IMG/VR virus record: IMGVR_UViG_3300033153_005202
Span: 1 to 28,744 of that record
Origin: a virus
Length of the DNA stretch: 28,744 nucleotides
Strand: one strand, 5' to 3'
Shown in pieces: positions 20,149 to 24,859 of the stretch. The notes under the pieces are model-generated. The model was not told the origin of the DNA, ran no database searches, and saw nothing but the letters and a program-made list of their open reading frames with translations. Positions within the stretch are counted from its first letter, which is position 1. Each line of letters begins with the position of its first letter. A program made the position numbers and the translations under genes.

Positions 20149-20668
20149 TTTCTAATGTCCTCCTAGGAAAAATCATACTATTAATACGTTCCATTATGAC
20201 TTCAATGTTCGATGTCCAATGATGTTTTTCTACCGTTATGCCTACTTTATCGAGCATATCGAGAGCTACTTTTGTAAACCATACGTCTTTATATTTATCA
20301 TCTAAATAAACTACTCTCTTAATGCCTGCTTGAATTATTCTTTGCGCACAATTATTACAAGGTTGTAAGGTTATATAAATAGTTCCACCTTCAGGCGAAG
20401 CAGTAGCATTATTTATAGCATTATCTTCGGCATGGATTATCCATTCGTATTTAGTCTCTCCTAGTTTACCTTCTCTTTCCCAAGGAATATTGTTGGGATG
20501 TATTCCTATTGGTGGACCATTATATCCGTCGCCTATAAATCTATTATTTTTGTTACAGATTGAGGCGCCAACTTTGGTTGAAGGATCACAACTTCTTTGC
20601 GAAGCTACGATAGCATCTAGCATATATTTGTCGTCCCAGGGGAGACGAACTGGATCTGGTTTAATCAA
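20138..20668 (-). CDS. Deoxycytidylate (dCMP) deaminase
   Basis: This is a 176-residue protein with the cytidine-deaminase-fold zinc site: HAEDNAI (H79, catalytic E81) and LQPCNNCAQRI (C104, C107). The conserved DPSTKVGA motif and GYNGPP lie near the N-terminus, as in phage dCMP deaminases and ComEB. It would convert dCMP to dUMP, feeding dTTP synthesis together with the ThyX-like protein at 22083. The start is TTG 20668, with GGAAG just upstream inside the preceding gene. It is the first enzyme of a pair with phoH downstream. Confidence 0.92.
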   Translation of the reverse strand: MIKPDPVRLPWDDKYMLDAIVASQRSCDPSTKVGASICNKNNRFIGDGYNGPPIGIHPNNIPWEREGKLGETKYEWIIHAEDNAINNATASPEGGTIYITLQPCNNCAQRIIQAGIKRVVYLDDKYKDVWFTKVALDMLDKVGITVEKHHWTSNIEVIMERINSMIFPRRTLEIVR

Positions 20669-20925
20669 TTATCTTCCGAAATCTTATTAGCCATAGTTGT
20701 TTCTAGCGCTGACTTCATTGTTCTTCCTTTACTTTCTATCTCGTCGTCTGTGATACTCATGCCAGTTAGAATTGATTCATTTAATATATCTATACAATCT
20801 TGAACACCATCTCTATATTTATCAGAGGTAGATTTGTCCTTAAGTTCTTCAAATGTTTTGACTTGGATTTCTAACATACCTAATTGAATACCTATTTGAT
20901 CCTTAACATGTTCTCTTAACGACAT
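20665..20925 (-). CDS. Small helical protein, unknown
   Basis: This 86-residue protein has its ATG at 20925, overlapping the deaminase by 4 bases. It is helical (REHVKDQIGIQLGMLEIQVK, then ELKDKSTSDKYRDGVQDCID), with an acidic tail. The style is that of small early phage proteins. No motif. Confidence 0.6.
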   Translation of the reverse strand: MSLREHVKDQIGIQLGMLEIQVKTFEELKDKSTSDKYRDGVQDCIDILNESILTGMSITDDEIESKGRTMKSALETTMANKISEDN

Positions 20926-21132
20926 TTACTCTCTCCTATATTTATTACACCAATCGCTATGTCTTGGTGATTTTAATTTCTCTGCGCCGCATTCACAAGG
21001 ACCATCTTCTTCTTCATCTCCATAATCAAAAGGATAGAAACGAGGACAATCTGTGAAGTTGCCTTTGCGGAAGTCTTTACAGTATTCAAATTCTTCTTCT
21101 ACCTTACTCCAGGCACAGTTATCGCAAATCAT
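20926..21132 (-). CDS. Cys-rich protein with C-terminal CxCG...HSxxC cassette
   Basis: This 68-residue protein begins with MICDNCAWSK (CxxC) and YCKDF/DCPRF. It ends with CECGAEKLKSPRHSDWC. The last segment, C-x-C-x9-H-x3-C, recurs at the C-termini of the proteins at 21129 and 21588 and is a likely single zinc site. The N-terminal half may bind a second zinc. The ATG at 21132 overlaps the upstream gene (4 bases). Function unknown. Confidence 0.65.
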   Translation of the reverse strand: MICDNCAWSKVEEEFEYCKDFRKGNFTDCPRFYPFDYGDEEEDGPCECGAEKLKSPRHSDWCNKYRRE

Positions 21133-21347
21133 TTTTCTTTCTCATACAAAGGGCAATATGAACTATGGATTCCTCCATCTAAACTATCAACTCCACATTC
21201 GCATTTCTTCTCACAACATTTTTTCTTTTCGTCGCAGGAAGAAAAATTCTCAGTACACTCTACATCACACTCATAAGTAAAAGGTTGTTCTTCGTCTAAC
21301 TCTTCTAACAGCTCATCTATTAGACCGTAGAATGATGGTTCTGACAA
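21129..21347 (-). CDS. Cys-rich acidic protein with C-terminal CxCG...HSxxC cassette
   Basis: This 72-residue protein starts at TTG 21347. The first 25 residues are acidic (LIDELLEELDEEQPFTYECD). A cluster of cysteines follows (CDVECTENFSSCDEKKKCCEKK). The end is CECGVDSLDGGIHSSYC, a second copy of the C-x-C-x9-H-x3-C cassette. The protein is too small for an enzyme. It may be a metal-binding adaptor or an interaction partner. Confidence 0.6.
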   Translation of the reverse strand: MSEPSFYGLIDELLEELDEEQPFTYECDVECTENFSSCDEKKKCCEKKCECGVDSLDGGIHSSYCPLYEKEK

Positions 21348-21366
21348 TGTATATTACTCTCCTTTA

Positions 21367-21591
21367 TTACGAAACATCTATTGCTTGACATAGCAAAGTA
21401 TAGACAGATGTTTGACTTCTAATATGATTACAAGAGTTGCAAGAATCTTCAACACGTTTTATTTTCATCACTTGTCCGTCTATTCTAAGATGTACTTTTT
21501 GATCTTTACTTATAAACAAAGGAAGATTAAATTCACAATCAGGATTATCTATTGTCTCAATTATTTTTAACTCTATACTAAAATGTTTCAT
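21367..21591 (-). CDS. Small protein with a CxxC site, unknown
   Basis: This 74-residue protein has its ATG at 21591, overlapping the next gene upstream by 4 bases. The first 45 residues are beta-rich (FSIELKIIETIDNPDCEFNL, then HLRIDGQVMKI). CNSCNHIRSQ gives a CxxC, with C68 as a possible third ligand. It lacks the CxCG cassette of its neighbours. Function unknown. Confidence 0.55.
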   Translation of the reverse strand: MKHFSIELKIIETIDNPDCEFNLPLFISKDQKVHLRIDGQVMKIKRVEDSCNSCNHIRSQTSVYTLLCQAIDVS

Positions 21592-22082
21592 TTGTGTTTA
21601 GGACACCACGAACTATGAGTAGGTAAACTACAGCTATCTGCGCCACATTCACATGCCTTTTCTATTCTAAACATAGATGGAATTGAAGCGGACATTTGTG
21701 GTTCAGACATTGCTATACAATTAGGACATAGACTATCACACTCTTTATTTCCACATATGGGATTATTAAGACATTTTTCTTCTTCGGCGGGGAAATAAAT
21801 ATTTCCAACATTTTCAGAATCAAGTGCACCAATATCAATAGTAATCTTACCAATGTCGTAATCTGTTGAGTATTGAATATGCTCATCATCTATTAAATCA
21901 GTTATAGATGATGGATAGACAGTTATAGATCCTTGATCCTCATTTTCGGAGGAGATTTCAAATATAATTTCGATCCAGTCTACTGGTATATATGGTTGAT
22001 ATGTATAATGACGAACTAAAAGTTTATCTTTATCTAAATATTTTTCTCCTATATATATAAGATCACTAATTTGGTTTTTCAT
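21588..22082 (-). CDS. Protein with C-terminal CxCG...HSxxC cassette
   Basis: This is a 164-residue protein with an ATG at 22082. Residues 1-100 form a beta-rich domain (LLVRHYTYQPYIPVDWIEII, then GSITVYPSSITDLI). A Cys-rich linker (CLNNPICGNKECDSLCPNC) precedes the final CECGADSCSLPTHSSWCPKHK. This is the longest carrier of the C-x-C-x9-H-x3-C cassette and shows it as a C-terminal add-on to different proteins. The ribosome binding site is weak. Function unknown. Confidence 0.6.
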   Translation of the reverse strand: MKNQISDLIYIGEKYLDKDKLLVRHYTYQPYIPVDWIEIIFEISSENEDQGSITVYPSSITDLIDDEHIQYSTDYDIGKITIDIGALDSENVGNIYFPAEEEKCLNNPICGNKECDSLCPNCIAMSEPQMSASIPSMFRIEKACECGADSCSLPTHSSWCPKHK

Positions 22083-22745
22083 TTATTTCTCCGCCGCGAG
22101 AATAAATTCTTCCATGTAAGGCAAGCCAGCAATAAACGAACATATACTTCCTACTTTGTCAGCTCGCCACTCAGGTAGACGATGGTTCCTACGTTGGAAA
22201 TACATAGCCAATGCAGTCTCATAGTTCATTGAGTAAGTGGCTTTCTGTAAGAAGCCAGCAGGTAACAGATTTTTATATTCATGCCGGAGAGAATTCATTA
22301 CGTTAACATTTTTACAGTCTTTGGCTATTCGAAATAGGTCTCCCATTTCATTGAGTGTTGTTAGCCAATGGTCAGGAATATCTAATTCGAAGTCATCTTG
22401 AGTAAGATCTCTTAGTCCTAAAGTGTGCATAGTGGAACAAGAGTTACGTACTGTTGATACCTTGTACGTATCTAATTCTGACCATACAAAGATAGGTACT
22501 GTAATGTCAAACCATACTTGAATCTGACGTAAGAACTTGCGATGTTCAGAGCCGCCTTTGATAAGTTTGCAAGCTAACTCTAGATCTTTAGGACCTATTC
22601 GAGGACAGTCTGGTGCATATGCTGTTACCCAATGTAAAGACCCCGTGCCCCATTGGCTATCACTCTTGTCCCAACTGTTCATAGGATTTCTTAATCCTCT
22701 GAACGCAGATTCAAAACCAAATACTTTTGCTGGCTCTATTTTCAT
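22083..22745 (-). CDS. ThyX-like protein (flavin-dependent thymidylate synthase fold), motif altered
   Basis: This 220-residue protein starts FGFESAFRGLRNPMNSWDKS and has GPKDLELACKLIKGGSEHRK, then FLRQIQVWFDITVPIFVWSE, LDTYKVSTVRNSCSTMH. The order H-x-x-F-L-R, a hydrophobic helix, then a basic 'R-x-S-C-S-T-M-H' segment recalls the ThyX signature RHRxxSxNxxSxRY, but the RHR triad is not conserved. The protein is common in style among siphophages and is often called thymidylate synthase-like. It may methylate dUMP, given the dCMP deaminase in the same operon, or may be a homologue with another role. The ATG at 22745 overlaps the upstream gene by 4 bases. Confidence 0.45.
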   Translation of the reverse strand: MKIEPAKVFGFESAFRGLRNPMNSWDKSDSQWGTGSLHWVTAYAPDCPRIGPKDLELACKLIKGGSEHRKFLRQIQVWFDITVPIFVWSELDTYKVSTVRNSCSTMHTLGLRDLTQDDFELDIPDHWLTTLNEMGDLFRIAKDCKNVNVMNSLRHEYKNLLPAGFLQKATYSMNYETALAMYFQRRNHRLPEWRADKVGSICSFIAGLPYMEEFILAAEK

Positions 22746-23026
22746 AAATCAAATAACCTTTCTATTTCCTCTTGAGGAACACTTTCTATTTCAGATAATC
22801 CTGATGGCATCTCTATTGTATCTAACCATTGGGTGATATGTCTACTAGTAGTTACAGAATATTTAGTCTCTGTTATCAATGTTTTTACACCTACATAATC
22901 ATCAATAATATTAACTGCTACTGGAGTTTCATAAGACACAAGGAATGTATATTCTACCGGCGCGCCAAGAAAATTAATTTTCTTCTTAACTTCTGTCATA
23001 TTGGTTCTGATAGGTTTTACTTTCAT
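22742..23026 (-). CDS. Unknown protein
   Basis: This 94-residue protein has its ATG at 23026, overlapping the stop of the HExxH gene (TAATG). A TTG at 23035 is a less likely start. The sequence (MKVKPIRTNMTEVKKKINFL, then EYTFLVSYETPVAVNIIDDY) suggests a beta-rich small domain, and the end is acidic. A CCGGCGCGCC run (22957-22966) encodes Gly-Ala-Pro. No family was recognised. Confidence 0.6.
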   Translation of the reverse strand: MKVKPIRTNMTEVKKKINFLGAPVEYTFLVSYETPVAVNIIDDYVGVKTLITETKYSVTTSRHITQWLDTIEMPSGLSEIESVPQEEIERLFDL

Positions 23027-23604
23027 TACGTACAATGCTCCATATAAAATTTTCTATACTTCTTTGGCGTTCTGTCGTATCTACTAAGAAATTTGTCAGA
23101 CATTGAAGAGATTAATTCATTGTTTCCTTCTAGCGTAGCGGTATAAATTTGTCTTGTTTCTAACTGCATATTGTAAGAAAAGATATAAGCATTAGCTTTT
23201 CTAATGTAATCTTTTATATCTATTTCAAGTAAGTTTTTCTTAATTTCTTTAACCACTTTCTTTTCACAATCTATTTCTACTCTCTTAATTCTATTAACTA
23301 TGTTAAGAAGTTCTTTCTTCTTAATGCGTTTCTTTTTATTTTCTAACCATTCGTTGAATTCTCCTATACTGTCAAGATAGATATCGTCTGAGAATCTACC
23401 CTCTTTCCATTGAAGGAAATGGCAATATTCATGAATGAATCTTCCTCTCCATTGTAGTTGGTTACCAGAAGTAGAGCAAGAGATTGTTCTACTATCGTCA
23501 TCGTAATAATCAAATCTTGATTTTCTTCGATGTAAATCTATAGTCACACCATGATTAATTAGTGCGAAAATAGCATTCTTGATATAACTATCAAGATTTT
23601 TCAT
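23026..23604 (-). CDS. HExxH-containing putative metallopeptidase
   Basis: This 192-residue protein has its ATG at 23604. GRFIHEYCHFLQWKEGRF contains H58-E59-x-x-H62, a zincin motif, in a setting (x-H-E-x-x-H-F-x-Q) like SprT/ImmA-type or phage-encoded peptidases. A helical, basic middle (NKKKRIKKKELLNIVNRIKR) and QLETRQIYTATLE follow. No signal peptide is visible, so it should act in the cytoplasm, perhaps on a host regulator or DNA-bound protein. The third metal ligand is not certain. It differs from the exported HExxH lipoprotein at 16034. Confidence 0.6.
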   Translation of the reverse strand: MKNLDSYIKNAIFALINHGVTIDLHRRKSRFDYYDDDSRTISCSTSGNQLQWRGRFIHEYCHFLQWKEGRFSDDIYLDSIGEFNEWLENKKKRIKKKELLNIVNRIKRVEIDCEKKVVKEIKKNLLEIDIKDYIRKANAYIFSYNMQLETRQIYTATLEGNNELISSMSDKFLSRYDRTPKKYRKFYMEHCT

Positions 23605-23611
23605 GGAAATA

Positions 23612-24697
23612 TTACTTCCAGTTTAAAAGATGAATATTATTGAGTCTCTTACCTGGTTCTAAGAGAAAGAATACTTGCGAAGCAGGTTCTTCGGATGCCA
23701 TCTTCTCAGATAGATCATCTGGTCCGCAAACAGAACCATTTCCTATTGTCTTACGGCCAATGAAAGAACCTATTTGTACATTGTGCCAATGTCCATGGAT
23801 GAGTTGATCTATGCCCTTAGAGATGATCCAGCCAGCAAATTTAATTTTTGTTGCTGGAGTTCCAAGATGTTTGACTCCATTATGATTCATAAACATCTTG
23901 TGTCCTTTAATTTCTACGACATTGAATTCTTTAAAGCAAGGATTAATAATAATTTCACAATCATCTGTAAGACTATTTATAATACCTAGAGTTTGATAGA
24001 TAGAATTATCCCAGTTAGAAACTTTACTAGCAGTCTTTGACATACGCCCGTGATTGCCCGGAACAGTCTCTACTCTTACTAGGACACCAAAAGTCTCTCT
24101 AAGCCTTTCTACGAGGCTCCATAGGGCTGTGGTACCCATCTTTGATTGGAGAATAACAGGTAATTCAAGGACTCCATTTTGTCCATCATAGATGTCTTCA
24201 CCTTCTACTAGATCTCCTAGTAGCGTGATAACTATTTCATCTATATTTGGATATCCTAGAGCACTTACGATTTGTTCTGGAATAGAAAGAATACGTTGCG
24301 TAGCTATTTCGGCACAGAATGCTTCTGTTTTCTTACCCCAATGAACGTCAGATATCATGATCACAAGACTAGCTGTTGAACTTTTAACACCTGGAGTTTG
24401 AGAAACATTATATTTTATGCCTAATTCGGCAATAGATTTAAGCCATAGAAGAGCATTTTGTTTCATTAACATAGGATCTAATTGTAATAGATCTACAGGA
24501 GATATAGAAGCAACTAGATTTTCGACTTCTTCATTTGCTTCGCTAGTAATAGTGTCTCTGAGATTCTTCATCTTTTTTCTAACAGCTTCAAGAGAACGAG
24601 TGTTCCCGAATTTGCCGATAAATTCTAGATGAACTTCTCTTGGGCTTCTTAATATATTTTCAATTAAAAAATCAATCTCTACTTCATTCCACTTCAT
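23612..24697 (-). CDS. Metallophosphoesterase, SbcD/Mre11-like, with N-terminal HTH-like domain
   Basis: This is a 361-residue protein. Residues 1-48 (MKWNEVEIDFLIENILRSPR, then NTRSLEAVRKKMKNL) look like a small helical DNA-binding unit. The phosphoesterase has ISDVHWGKK (D117, H119), LLGDLVEG (161-166), VPGNHGRM (GNHGR 214-218), MNHNG (270-274) and IHGHWHN (301-306). It may act as a nuclease in phage recombination, as SbcD does, but a phosphatase role cannot be excluded, because no SbcC partner is visible. The ribosome binding site GAGGTG lies 6 bases before the ATG at 24697. Note the similar N-terminus of the nuclease at 17582. Confidence 0.85.
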   Translation of the reverse strand: MKWNEVEIDFLIENILRSPREVHLEFIGKFGNTRSLEAVRKKMKNLRDTITSEANEEVENLVASISPVDLLQLDPMLMKQNALLWLKSIAELGIKYNVSQTPGVKSSTASLVIMISDVHWGKKTEAFCAEIATQRILSIPEQIVSALGYPNIDEIVITLLGDLVEGEDIYDGQNGVLELPVILQSKMGTTALWSLVERLRETFGVLVRVETVPGNHGRMSKTASKVSNWDNSIYQTLGIINSLTDDCEIIINPCFKEFNVVEIKGHKMFMNHNGVKHLGTPATKIKFAGWIISKGIDQLIHGHWHNVQIGSFIGRKTIGNGSVCGPDDLSEKMASEEPASQVFFLLEPGKRLNNIHLLNWK

Positions 24698-24700
24698 TCA

Positions 24701-24859
24701 TTACACCTCACTAATAAAATATACGCCAGCTACACCAAGAAACAAACAAGAAACAGCCATTAATGGAAGAGCAAGCTTTAATAGAAACATAGATATAACA
24801 GCGAAGATAAATCCACTGAAACCTAGCCCTGTCAGAATGTATCCTATCGCTTTATCCAT
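24701..24859 (-). CDS. Small membrane protein, unknown
   Basis: This 52-residue frame has its ATG at 24859, overlapping the dnaE stop by 8 bases, with AAGGAG five bases upstream inside dnaE. Two hydrophobic helices cover nearly the whole protein (IGYILTGLGFSGFIFAVISM, then LALPLMAVSCLFLGVAGVYF). Topology and size would fit a holin or a small inner-membrane protein. There is no further evidence of function. Confidence 0.6.
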   Translation of the reverse strand: MDKAIGYILTGLGFSGFIFAVISMFLLKLALPLMAVSCLFLGVAGVYFISEV

